From Nymphaea colorata (Eukaryota > Streptophyta > Magnoliopsida > Nymphaeales > Nymphaeaceae), in contig NC_045138.2 of NCBI RefSeq assembly GCF_008831285.2, positions 11,172,571 to 11,236,570 on the forward strand: a stretch of 64,000 nucleotides of DNA, in the 5' to 3' direction. The position numbers were made by a program, and so were the translations under genes. The notes below the pieces were generated by a model that saw nothing but the letters and a program-made list of their open reading frames with translations, was not told where the DNA came from and did no database searches. Shown one piece after another: positions 10,554-23,560 of the stretch. Position 1 is the first letter of the stretch. The number at the start of each line of letters is the position of its first letter.

Positions 10554-13500
10554 TCAAAGTGGAGAACTTTCGAATGCTGTGCCACTGCTCCAGAATGATG
10601 CATCATCAGACGCCTCTGCTGAATTAGGGCTTGCATTTTGAAATAAATGAAGAAGCGCAGCAACCACTTCAGAGATCTGTGGTCGAGATTCTGGCTCAGA
10701 CTGTCAATAATTGAAGAGGGTTAAAAAACCAGATGTACTAGATAAGATTGACAATAACCATAAATCAACTAGATATTTACACTTGGACATGGAAAAATGT
10801 TTATGAAAGAAAACTAGGAACTGTAATGTTTTTTCTTATTCATTTCTACAAGTTTACATGTCACTCTTCACATATATGTTTGAAAAATTGAAACTTCATT
10901 CTGGGATCAGTCTTTTAATTTTATGGTACCTGAACACAAGCAACAGCGATGTCTGCAAATTGTAAAAGAAAACTTGACGAGATGCCACAAATTGCAGGAT
11001 CAACTATTTCCATTAATGCCTTAGAATCTTGTCTCCGTGAACCAAACCATCTGACTAGATATTGCTCACATCTCGGCAGCAAACTGTAAAAACAATAGAA
11101 AAGATCATAGCCATAATTTTGCATGATGAGGAAACTAAGGAATAAAAGTTCATGACTGGAGTTTCAAATGTATTAGACATAAAAAGGTAAGGGTGGAAAA
11201 TACTCTACTTCTATCAAAGAACAAAAGGAAATTAAAACTCATGTATATAAGTCTTGAACTGTATAGTTTAATTGTTAATGTGAAAGATAAAAGAATGCTG
11301 ATTTGGATGAATACAGATTTAGAGGTAACTGCAGCGATAATACAAGGGGAAAAGAAGGTGCAGCCAACCCTGTCACTCTACTACTCCTAGCATGCAACAA
11401 GAACATGCGATGCAGGACCCAGTGCAGCAAAGAGAACAAGAGGAAAGCTACACAATGAATGAGTCAGGGGTCTGGCAGCAAGACTCTAGGCAGTCAGCCA
11501 TATGAAAGAAGGTACAGCAACTAAGAGCCTTTGAAGTGTACCTGTTATGGAATTTGCAAAGATCTGAGGGGATTTGGCACCAATAAATTGGCTTTTCAGT
11601 ACTTTCAGCATTGATCATTAAATTTCTGTAATGAAATTGAGAAAACAACCGGGCCAAGACCATTTATGAAAAGGAGGAATGAAGAATTTAAGATATACAT
11701 GGCCAAGGACAAGAATGTTTGTCATATCAAAGTATGTGTACAGAACCAAGTATATAGTTTCAGCACTGCAAGATTTAAGTTCAAATTTGTTGTAAAAGGC
11801 TTCTTCAAGAAACATAGAATAGATTATCAGAAGGCTAACTAGTCTTATTTTTGTTTAACGGAAAAGGATTAACTTGTCCCTTGCTACTGCAAATGGGTCT
11901 TGAACCAAATGACCTAAAACCCCTCAAGAAGGGGTTTGAAGGAATACACCTCCATGGAGCAACCTCAACGTTATTAGGAGAACGACCTAAGAGGGCCCAA
12001 ATTGAAGTAAAGTACACGCCAGTTAACCAAGCCTCAGAAGTCCTGGTTTTGAAGCTTTGAAGTGAAAAATGAAGCAGAAAATCAGCTTTGATCCATTCTC
12101 CATCCATTCATATGATGAGGGACCACATGATATTACTTGGATATATCTTGATGGTTCCACCACGTCCTTTATCACAATGACCATGTTGAAGGAACTAAAT
12201 TCTTCTTCAATAAAGCATGTTGGAAAATTGAAGTAACTTTTGGGGATACAGGTGGATAAAGAACATAATGACCTTGCGCTCGTGCAACATAATATACAAT
12301 GAATCAAATATTAGAAACCTCGCATGTGTTTTTCATTCTTCACTGAAGAAAAAATACAAGGGATAGACAAACGATGCTTCGTAAATACCAAAAATAAAAA
12401 TGCAAAAGTAGTCAAAAGATATTTGAGTGAAGAGTTTCTAATACCTCCAGGTCCCTATGGATGTCTAATAAACAAGACGTAGTGAAAGGTTTCTAATATG
12501 AGTCATCAAACGGTAGACCCCTGCCTTTAATTTTGTGGACTAAGCACTCTGTCCTATATCATGTTGACATTTGGATATCAGTCTTTATATTGTTGTTATA
12601 CGGAGAAGTTTTGGCAATTGTGCTTTTCTTTGCAGCATTTCCATCACCATGATCGGCTTTGAGCACATCTCTATTAACTCCAGAAATCTGTATGAACTAT
12701 CCTTCTATTACAATAATGAGATGTTAGGGACATCCACACTAATTGTATAACATAGCAGATTCCCTTAGTTATGTCTGCAGAGACAGAATATGTCCTAGTA
12801 TGTAATATATTTCCTCAGAAGCACTCATTCTGAAAACCTTCTCTAAGCTTAAATAAATGTAAGTCATGTCAAAGAAGGTTGGAAAGTCACAAAGTTCCCT
12901 TTACTATTCAAAATATCTCTTGGTGCATCTTATGACACATATGTAAACCTTATCTTGTGTGACACACCTTTTATTTAAAAATCAGATGAAAAAGCACATA
13001 CCATAATCCGTCAAGATTAGATTAAAGCCGGTTATCGTCTTAATTATGTAGGAGAGCAGGTGCATATTATTTGATAAACTACCCTATGAATAAGAATATT
13101 AACCAGGTCAAGTAGATTAGAGGAATTATGAGTATTGCAAAGACACTGGGAGCAGTCAAGTTCAGATATACTAGAACCTGTCCTTTGGCTTTCGCTTTGT
13201 CAGCAGTTCCAACATTATGACGCCCAAGCTGTAAACATCACCTTTCTCACTGTATATTCCAACCATCGTTGATTCAGGTGCTGTGTAGCCAGATGAGTAG
13301 AACAACAAAGATGAGGTCTGTTGCACAAACAGTTTCATTGTGAGGCCACAAACAAAAACACCTACAAAAGCTCCCAATGTTATCTGAATTCAAATAGCTT
13401 TCCAAGAAGAGACAGAATAGACAAAATTGTGTGCATCTTAATTACAAAATGTGCAGCATGACTTTCACACATAAAAATTTAGTAACCAAAAAAAAATAAC

Positions 13501-16500
13501 AGGGATTTTCTAGTCACTTTTCTTGTATAACCACCCACAAATTCCTGCTGTAACTTGCATGAGCAACTGATACTTTCTGCAGAAGTCGGTGACAGATCCT
13601 GGCAGACATAGCAAAATGAGGGTCTTCCTAGTCATCAATTGTAACTCTTAAAGTTATTCATGAAATATATGCCTTTGCCTTGTGCTCTTATTAATGAGAA
13701 CTATGCTACTGTTTCACGCAATTTATGGTAAAACACTTCGCATAAGTTGATTGAGGATCTACTGAAGAACCAAATACATGTACCCATATAAGCGTGAATG
13801 ATGGCCATTTACATGAAAAACAAACAAAGGTGGAGAAATAACATAACATCAAGAAGAGAAACCTTGCTTTTCATATAAGAGGAAACAGAAGAAACAGTAA
13901 TATTAATATACTGAGCTTCAATTTGAGAACTTTTTAAAAGAAAAAGCAGAAACAGTTGTTTCCCAACCAGAAAATTACAAGATACATTGGTAAACTTAGT
14001 GAACTAAAAAGCAACATACTTGAGCAGAAATTAGCTTTCTTGCAGTCAATGAATCTTATGAGTCATGGCAACATAATTCAGATACCCGAGAAGAAGCAAA
14101 CCTGACGTCTAGCGTTAGGTACTAGTGCCAACCCACAGTCAGATAGTTGAGGAAAGAGATCATCATCCAACAGAACATTACTCGCCTTCACATTTCCATG
14201 GATAACAGAAGGCAAACATGACACGTGCAAGTACCTTTGCAATTCAGAGAGAAATTATCAAGTGAAAAACTTATTATCCTACATATGTGAATGTAGTATT
14301 TTCTAAAAGAACCAATGGGAATAAGCAAAGATGACAAAAAGGTGAGACGAAATGAGGCTCAAGCAGCTAACAGGCCTTTCCAAATGCACCGGATAAGATA
14401 CCCCAGTAATGATGCTATTTATGTCATTAGATGACAGATACCAAAAACACTTCAAGCTACAATCAGAAATAATCCTAATTCAGATGCCAAGATGCAATCA
14501 AATTCACCATGCTCTGTGAGCCTCAGCTTCGACCTTTAATTCTCTGCCATGTATTTCATATTTTTAAGTGCTAGAGCAAGTGATCCTTCACAAGCACGTC
14601 ATGTATGTCTCATTGATTTATGTTCTACACTGAAAAAAAAAAATCTATAGAAGTAGCATTGTTTTGAATATCTTATCATGTGAGCATCAATGTCTGCCGT
14701 CATATAGTTCATGCATATATAATAAACAAATTACTCCTTTTTGGTATGACCAAGTCGCTCTTCAATCCTTACTTGCTGAAGTCCATAAACTAGGATGTGT
14801 ATCTTGTACAGAGAGGCTAAAGAGAGTGGTACAAAATATAGGTATAATGATGTATGGTTGGCCTGGAACTAATGCAAATATGATAACCAACATCACAGTG
14901 CCCAAGTTTGTTCATGCACATTATATGTCTATATTGTGTTTTTATTGTGCTCAAATATCCTTGGTCCCCCAAATTAAGCTCATCCAGTCAGCTCCCATGT
15001 ACCACTGCACCTTCGCAAGGTAAACTTATGTGAATGTCAGCATTAAAGAATAAGCCAGTTCGAGAGAACTATACAAGGAAAATAGATATGCAGAAGACAG
15101 AGATTTTTGCCAGTAAGATAGAAAAAATGTCAAACTTGTATTTGAACACAAACAAATGGGGAAAAGAAAATGTCAAAAAGGATGGTGTCGGCTATCAATT
15201 TATTTTTCATGAAGTGCTCTCAACTGCTGAGGAAAGGCATGATCCAATGTGCCTCTGACACTAAAACCTATAAAAGCTTGTAGATGTAAGAAATACTTAA
15301 ACTTTAATCTAAAGAATTTTGTTTGTAAGTATACTTACTCCAAAGCCCTCGCAACACCAAGTGCAATATCCAGTCGAGCATCCCATGTCAGAACTTTCTT
15401 AGTGTTACCAACACAATGCAATGCATCATGGAGGGTTGTACTGCTAATGTACTCATAAACAAGAAGGTGTTGGCCATGCTCTGCACAGTAACCTACAAGG
15501 TTTACAATGTTTGGGTGCCTTAATTGTGATAAGTTGGAAACAATTTCCAAAAATTGCTCTCTCTCTCTAAGGGATGGTAGCAGTTCCAACTTCTTAACCG
15601 CCAGAACCTGTGAAGCCAACTACAGTGATCAGAAAGAATACCCAAGATAATCTTCAAAATAACCAGAAAGAATGAGAACCAGCATAAAGCTACACATGGT
15701 TAACCAGGCTTAAAAGACATCTACGACATAAGGAACATTATAGTTTTATGAAACCATCATTCTTCCCTACTGAAAAGTATATGCTGCGCATAATTGGCAG
15801 CCATTTTACTATGTCATTATTAAAGACTGTTATAGACAAAATCTGGATTAAGCTGCATACCTGATTATTAGGAAACTTTGCCATGTAGACACATCCAGTA
15901 GACCCTTCCCCCAAAAGCCTTTTTGCACTGAAGTTTTCTGTTGCACTTTGAAGGTCGATAAGCGAGTATGATGTTGCATTTGTATCTGCTCCTTTCCACA
16001 CATTTCTTCTTCCATCTAATCTTAATGTAATCGATTTACTATGTAAGGGTGCAACCTTTGAACTGTTAGGAGATAGATGAGCCCTAACATAGTTTGTGCT
16101 CAGTTCTGATGCAGAGACAAAAATGGAAATTGACCAAGTTAACATAATATAACAGTAGACTAGGAAGAAGCGAAAAACATAGCAAGAGGAAATAAATGTC
16201 CTCCGACGATATATAGCCATTACTGTAATAAATCTTGTATCGAGCTTATAAGATTATTTTCAAAATTTTAGTTATGAGATAATGAACAGAAACAGAAAAC
16301 CAACAAGTTGGTAAATTGGAAACAACATAAGGAAAGATTTGGAAGAGTCAGTAATTCTTTCCTGTTTCAGAATCTACAACAGGCCACAAAAGTAAATAAT
16401 CTTGAAGATGACAATGATGCTTCTCAAACAAGACAAGGAAAAAGGTAATTTCTCTCCACAATGGTTCCAAACTGGTACATGCATTATAAATCTGATGCTT

Positions 16501-19500
16501 CACTGTGGATTCATTTTTATTATTGCATGAAATAAGTTGCATGCAATTGGCTTAGTAGAGTATCCAATATCATAAAAGACAAATTCATGAGTCCATGATA
16601 TAAAATGGTTGGTTTCACCGAAATTAGCTAACACGTGCAAGATGTTTTCTCCTGCCCCTTCCAAGCTGGTCATTATGATCCGACAGATTCTGCATATGTT
16701 CTAATTGGCAATCATGTAGTTTTTCAGACAAATGAGGTGCATGTTAAGGACAGAACTCGTATCCACAGACTGATCAAGTTTGCTAATAATCATAACATTT
16801 GAATTGAGAACCACATTAAGGGAAATTGAAATTGGAAAGAATATGCTTCTAATATTTTTACAATTTAGAACCACAAAGCAGAACGTTTTACACCATCTTA
16901 TTAAAGATCCTCATTAAGTGCTGGAAAAAGCAGTATTATTGTTACCATCATCTGAGGTAATCGGAAGAGTATCACAGCAGCCATCAATTCTATGCCTTTT
17001 CTCATGCTTTGTTTTTACACAACGACGAACTCTGAATATGACAACCAACATCAAGCAGGTTGCCACAAATATCGTTGCAGTAACAGCACCAGCCACTTTT
17101 CCTGGTATGGCCCGCTTGTTATGATATTTGCTACCTCCATAGGGAGGAAAGTTTCTAGAGGCTGTGAGCTCATTTTGTTGTCTGTAACTGATATTATGTG
17201 CTGTAGAAGGAAGCGTATGCCTTGTAATTGGAACTCTTGTCAAATTCCCTGTTTGACTGTCATCACTGTTCTGGAATTTATTGCCTGCAGTTCTGCGCTC
17301 ATTGTATTTTCACATTGTAATATCAAAATTAACAAAGTTAGCTGGCAATGTATAACCAAGAAATTTGCCATTTAAGGGGCTCGTCTTTTGTTCATAACCG
17401 CAAAAGTTTGCACCACATTTCTGATTTTCCTGGGACATGCCTCAATTTTGATAACGACTGTTAAATAAGGGCCTATCTTCTTACATTTGTGACTAATTGG
17501 AATATCAACATAACTGAAAAGGATGAAAATGCTTTTGAACTTCAAAGGACTGTTGAAATTCATAATTTTCACATTTTTGAATATGACGTTACTTGAATCG
17601 AGGCCTTTATCTGGCAGTTTTCAACAAAACTAAGGACCATATCAAGAAAATCAGAAACTTCAGCCCCTTTTTTGGGATTACATCTAAAAGGTATATATAG
17701 TTATATACACATATATATACCTACATAGATATGTGTGCGTATATATATATATATATATACTCTCACACACACACAGACATATATGTGCATATTGATCACC
17801 TGTTTGACAAACATATATGTGAATGCTGTACCTATGATCTGGAATTAAGTCAAGCTCCTTTGGAATATAGCCACTGAATTGGTTGTTCTCAATGTTCCTG
17901 GCAAGCAGAAAATTTGTCAGTAGAAGTGAAGAAGCCAATTTTATATAGAAAACATGATTATTAAAGTTTTAACACCTACAGATTTGATAAAGGCAGGCCA
18001 ACCAAAAAGGTAACAGACCCAGTCAAGTCATTGCCTTGCAAATTTCTGCCAGAAATTTGTAAATTAATGTCAGTTATTGTGCATAGAAATTATTTCAAAA
18101 AGTTTTTTTACTCACAAAACAGAGAGGCTGGACATGGAGCTGAACGAAATGGGCAGATCTCCAGCAAGCTTGTTGAAAGAAAGATCTCTGTCATTGTCAA
18201 AGAAGAAGAGTGAGCCCTAGACCAATGCACAGCTAAGATTTGCATGTGCAGATACCAGCCCACCCCCCCCAAAAAAAAAGGCAATTTTCAGGATATTGGA
18301 GAAGGTACTTCTCTGCTTTCCACAAAAATACTCAAACATTTCCAAAGAAGTAACTTTCAAAGAAAAGAGTCAAGGTTCAGTAAAATAGATATTTCTTAAG
18401 CATGTCTAGAATGACATTGACACCACTATTTCGAGGTCTACCCTATAAGAAATAAGTTCAATAAGATCTTACAGAACGGAGAGTTTCTTCAAATTAGTGA
18501 AGATATTGCCAATTGAGCCAGTAAGCAAATTGTGACTAAGATTCCTGCATTCAGAAGCAGAAATAAATATTACAAAATTCACTGCTAAAAAGAAAAAATA
18601 CCAAAGATTAAACACTTACAAATAATTGAGTGACATCATGGCAGAAAAAACAAACGGGATATTTCCAGAAAATTTATTTGCTGAAAGGTCTCTGTAGTGC
18701 AGTGGAAGATTTATGACGAGTGAAAAAACAAATAGAGTAAAAGGTTATTTTAACAACAAACTGCAGCAGGAGATCGAAAGCACTTACAGATAAGAAATGC
18801 TAGTAGGTAACTCAGATGGTATTGTGTCACCAATGCTGTTATTGCTGACATCCCTATATGTGAAAGCTAGAATGAGAATAGTACGACACTTCAACAAAGT
18901 ATATGAATGTGCCTGCATATTTTGTGCAACTGCAACAACTTACAGAGAATTCACGTTACGAAGGCCTGATAGGTGGTGTCCAAGAGTTCCAGAAATCCCA
19001 AGTCCACTTAGCCTACTGATAAAGGAAAACCATGACACTGCGTTTCATGTCTACGATTCCAAACATTAGAGATAGGCTACAATATGAACTTTAAGTAATA
19101 AAACAGAATGATAATCTAGCTAAACGTTACATTGACACAACTGCTGATCCAAAGCAAGAAACTCCTTTCCATGATTCTGCACATGGATCACCGCCAATTG
19201 AGTTCCAACCAGTGAGTTGTTTCGGAGAGTTAAGGGCGCCATAGAGATCCTGAAGTGCCAAGACTACACGCCGTACAAGGATACAGACGAACAAGTTAAA
19301 ACAAGTTGTGCAACATGATTGCAATTACTGACAACAAAAAAAAAAGAATTCCTGATATCCGTTGTGCTTGCTGACTAGATGAATTCATATTGACCGAACA
19401 AAATCGAAGTTCCAATGACACGCTTGTCAGAAAAAACTGGAGATAGAAAACTGGGAAACCCGTGCTCAACAGAACGTCATGCTAAAACAAGGACACGTAA

Positions 19501-19689
19501 GCTCTTCAGGATAGAGACAGAGCATAGTTTAAGCAAAACCTTCAGGATGAAATTCCGGAAATTAAAAAAGAACTACAAGATCGGAAGGAAACTACCATCC
19601 AAGTAATCTGTCACTCCCCTGGTTCTTCCGACCAATACAGCCAACAAGAAAACGGGGGCCAAGATTAAAGATGGCCTCATCTTGTTCAT
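10554..19689 (-). CDS. SRF: STRUBBELIG-receptor-family LRR receptor-like (atypical) kinase
   Basis: Sixteen coding exons read on the minus strand: 19689-19596, 19263-19131, 19015-18944, 18853-18788, 18691-18620, 18544-18473, 18187-18116, 18045-17980, 17897-17832, 17292-16946, 16105-15861, 15607-15339, 14234-14102, 13317-13178, 11083-10930, 10700-10554. All have GT-AG borders and join into one open frame of 715 codons. Domains: signal peptide (1 to about 25), SRF N-terminal region with [12 protein letters not shown] (about 55-66), LRRs encoded by exons of 66 or 72 bp (76-238), a transmembrane helix (about 302-324), and a kinase domain. Gly-loop GEGSTG is 419-424 and the ATP-binding Lys is 440, but the HRD site reads HGN (537-539) and DFG reads DCG (557-559); APE is at 582-584. 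The catalytic Asp is therefore missing, as in STRUBBELIG itself, which signals without kinase activity. Plasma-membrane receptor; the SRF subgroup is unresolved. Confidence 0.92.
17690..17815. repeat. Imperfect TA/CA microsatellite in an SRF intron
   Basis: Mixed TATATA, CACACA and TGTG runs in the intron between coding exons 9 and 10 of the SRF gene. Confidence 0.85.
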
Positions 19690-20568
19690 GATCGTAATAC
19701 ACCTTGCGATTCGCCTATCATTGACAAGCAAAAGAAAAAAGAAATAAGAACGCTTGAATTAGTGAAAAGCAATCCGAAGAGAAAGAAGAATTTAGAGTAG
19801 CAGCCACTTTGACAAATATACCAAGGATTCTCAAGAAAAAGAACATCCAGTGTCTAAGGCACCAAGAAAGTGATCAGAGAAGCCTACTAAATGGAAATCA
19901 GAAATCCAAGATTCAACAATATCATAACTCAGCACCATTTGTGTGTGTGTGAGAGAGAGAGAGAGAGACCACCTCCGAATGCAAGAAAATCTCAGAGTGG
20001 GGGGTGAAGGGGGAGAGAGAGAGAGTGTGAGCTCTGCGTCGTTTGGAGTCGTGCTGTGGCGGTACTGTAATTTGTATGTGCGTTCGGGCGGGCTTGCTGC
20101 TTCCCGTCTCCTATGCTCTGGATGATGCCACGTCGACACCACCTTCTTTTTTCCATCTGCACTTCTTGGTTCGCCATTCGGGGAATCGGGAGGATTCGAT
20201 TTCGAACCGCCGCCAACTGAATTGGCAGCTTTGCCGCGTTCAGGTCAAACTCTGGCGTTCCATCCACCGTTCAACAAACATTCAGACGAGCCCACTGCCG
20301 CCCCCGTTTCCAGGTGCAGGCCTGCTCCATGCGTTTTGTTCTGCATGCTTATCCATCGATTGGAGAAACGTAGGGACCATGCCTTCATGTGTGCATGGAG
20401 TCAATACGACCTTGTTTGCTGCCTTTTCGACACCCGTCCTTATAGCCTCCAGGCACCAAACAAACATGACACTTAAACGTCTCTCTCTCTCCCTCTCTCT
20501 CTTGTGACCTATGGTGGCACCGAGTCCCCTGGACCTTGTTTAGGACCTTGTTCAACAATGTTGGAATC
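19690..20568 (-). promoter_or_regulatory. 5' leader and promoter region of the SRF gene
   Basis: Directly upstream of the SRF start codon on the minus strand. It contains GT/GA-rich tracts at about 19938-19970 and 20009-20027, read as CT-rich on the gene's strand, a common feature of plant core promoters and leaders. Another CT run lies at about 20479-20503. No TATA box is obvious. Overlapping open frames of 60-150 codons on both strands look like chance in this GC-richer patch. Confidence 0.5.
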
Positions 20569-20736
20569 AGCCACTGGAATCATTCAGGTCAGCCGTCTCA
20601 ATTTGCATTAAACTTCATCGTCTTCCATCCATCATCACCTTGTTCAAGAACTAGCCACTGGAATCATTCAGGTCAGCCATCTCAGTTTGCATTAAACTTC
20701 ATCGCCTTTCATCCATCATCACCTCCTAGATTAGGC
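20569..20736. repeat. 84-bp tandem duplication (two copies)
   Basis: Two consecutive copies starting with AGCCACTGGAATCATTCAGG at 20569 and 20653, differing at only a few positions and ending in CCATCATCACCT. Confidence 0.9.
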
Positions 20737-20787
20737 AGAGGAAAAGAAAACAAATTTCATGATATAAAGAATTGAGAGGAGGAGCAA

Positions 20788-21224
20788 GGGATGTCAATGT
20801 ATCTCATGTAGAATGAGTATCTGATCAAGTCGTTTCAAAAAAGTCGGATATGGAAAAAAAATAATATATAATTAAGAAGTTGGATCAGATTCAAATTTAA
20901 GAAACGACATTTGACCAGATTCAAATATATAAATATCAGTTCAGATTTGGATTTGGATTCAGGTCGGATTTCATTTTTTAAATAAATCTTATATCCAATG
21001 CTTACATATTATGAAAATCAGCCTTCAAAACTCAAATTCAGATTCCGATATGAATATAAAAATCAGATTTAGATTGTAAAATTAAATTTTAGATTCAGTT
21101 TCGATTTGTAATTTTTTTTTTTGTTCCTATCTGAATGTGAATTTGAGTTTGAATATGTGAATATACAGAAAAAGTAATTACGGTTAAGAGTATATTCATT
21201 TCAAATCCAATTCATTGACATCCT
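20788..21224. mobile_element. MITE-like element with 12-bp inverted ends
   Basis: Left end GGGATGTCAATG (20788-20799) is the inverse of the right end CATTGACATCCT (21213-21224), 11 of 12 matching. The interior is AT-rich and repeats GATTCAGATT-like words. I found no target duplication beside these ends, so the exact borders are uncertain. Confidence 0.55.
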
Positions 21225-21792
21225 TAAATGGAGCTTTCCAACATCGAACAACTAACCTTGAATGCAGAACTCACTCGTCGTGTGATTCATCAACTTCTTC
21301 CTAGAGCTAACGTTCTCATCCAGTAGATTGAAGAATAGAAGTACAGGGACGAAACCCATCGGAAACAGCAGTCTAAAAGTCACTTAACTTGGCTTAAATA
21401 TGGTGATTGAAATACTGCTAAAATCATGACTTGTCCTCGAGAACCATCGAGTTTCTCGGACTTCCTCCATCACCATCAATGGCCCTAAACTATTAACAAC
21501 AGTCACCAACTTTGTTCTTTTTTTCACTGTAGAAGAGGGCATTAGTACATCAAGGGTAAGACTTCCTAAGGTTATAACAAAATCAAACATGCACACTTCA
21601 AGTGCATGCCATTCCAAGAATCTGAAATGTGGTAGGCAATAAAGAAATTCTAGCAAATAAGCTGTCTCGCAGGATGATCTTGCTTCCCAAGCTGGCGTGC
21701 TTTATTTTCTCCTTCAATATTGTTAAGCTTCCTTTCCGGACCCACCTTTTACGGAACGATTTTGATCCTCCTAGATATTATTTCCGTTAATA

Positions 21793-22215
21793 CTCCCCCT
21801 CAAACCAAGCGGCTTCAGCTGATTGCGTTTGCCTCGAAGATAGTAGAACCAATTTTTTGAAAGTGGCTTGGTAAAACCATAGTCAAGAAGCAATATGCTC
21901 AAACGTGAAAACCAAGCCCCGGATGCATGTTTAAGGCCATAACGCGAATGCTTCAATTTACAAACATAATTTTGAGTAGACGAGTGTTGATATCATGGGG
22001 ACTGTCTCATGCTAAGATTCCCATTCAAAAAAATATCTTTATGTCAAGCACAAACAATAGCAATGGAAAGAATAGCCTCGATGCTAGCAAGCCGAATGAC
22101 TGACGAGAAAGTTGCGTTAAAATCAACCCTCTTTTTTTACTAAATTCTCCACTGACAAGATGCACTTTAGGTTTGTATAAGGTTTCATGTGCTTTTAACT
22201 TAGTAAGACCCATTT
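21793..22215 (-). pseudogene. Ty1/copia reverse-transcriptase relic
   Basis: On the minus strand, broken frames show copia RT hallmarks in order: a KPKVHLVSGEF stretch like the usual KARLVAKGF (about 22160), ATFSSVIRLASIEAILSIA like the ETFSPV...IR...LSIA block (about 22070-22130), and YGLKHASGAWFSRLS like YGLKQAPRAWF (about 21900-21940). It is followed by a purine tract, GAGGGGGAG on the minus strand at about 21793-21801, as expected just before a 3' LTR. Much of the element after YGLK is deleted. No LTR pair was recognised. Confidence 0.75.
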
Positions 22216-23560
22216 AGACCCTACTATATTCATGTAAGATTCGTATGGGATGAGCTCCCAAGTTTGATTCCCGTCAAGGGCTGGCCCGATGCCAGGCCTA
22301 TACACACGGGTAGTGTATATGAAAGTCTATAAAAGAAGATGTTAACTCAAAGAGAGAAAGATAAAAAGAGATATTTTTATGTCTACATATATATATATAT
22401 ATGTGTGTATATATCCAAATGCATATATGAAAATTAAAATCAATAGAAGACTTGAAGCATTTCTGATTTTGATTATTTTTTTTGTAAGTCGAAGAGGAAC
22501 TTAGACTCATGTAAGTGCTTATGCTAAGTCCTGAATGCCTCATTGAAGAGGATTCTTATTTTTGAAATTCTTTTGAAAGCAAGATCCAAAATATTTCCAT
22601 ATGAAACTTGTAAAACAATAATTATTTCATCTTTTACAAAGAAATTTATTCCCCCACCATTGAGTATAGGAGAAAATCAAGCATACATGAAATGAAAAGT
22701 TAATATAATAAGAAAACTTTAATTGAGATCCCTAATTAGGTGATTAAAAGAAATGTTAAACATAAGAATGTCATAAAGATACATTTTATCATGTCATCAT
22801 TGGTAAGGGTTTTCTCAAGTTGGACAAATGCAACCTCAAAAATCAACATGATAATAAAGAAATTCTAACCCAAGCCCTTGTTATTACCGTTCATTTGCAT
22901 ATTAGTAGGAAAATCAATCAATTATGCATAAACATCATTTCAAGCATAAACAATGCACACATTCAATGAGCAAGAAAAAAACTTATTTCAATCTTACAAA
23001 GAAAAATGAAATTTTATTTTACTTTGCTCATGCTCTAGATGTACTCAAGAGCAGTTATTGACTCTGTAGAGGAAATTTTAGAGCGACGTTGTATGGCTTT
23101 GAGAAAATGAAGACGGGAACAACGAGTGTGATATTGACTACGTAAATCTAATGAGAATGTTTGAGAAGATGAGTCTTCTTCCCGTATAGTCCCAAAGCCT
23201 TCCAAATGAACCTCCAAGGTCTTGAGGTTGAGGAAGAAGCTTGCACCTAAGGTTAGAAAAGAAGAAGACATGAAAAGAATAAGAAAATGAGAAAAATAGA
23301 GAGGGAGCTAGAAAAAAAAAAAACTCTAAATCTTCAAATAATAAAGCTCTATAGGTTTTCCAAAGGTTAGCTTATATCCAAGAGAGAAGATTTGAAGAGT
23401 ATTTGTAAAGGGTTTTGGAGCCAAAACTCAAAATTTATTTATTTTTTTAATTTAACAACTCCTTCATACGAATTTCAAGTATTTTTGAATTATTTAATTT
23501 TTTTAAAATAGACATTGACTAAAAAGGATTAGCCCTTAGCCATGCAAACACCCTTTTTTG
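22216..23560. other. AT-rich intergenic DNA; no gene seen
   Basis: Contains an AT/GT microsatellite at about 22386-22411 and a 78-codon minus-strand open frame at 23035-23271 without recognisable domain. Nothing else is supported. Confidence 0.4.
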
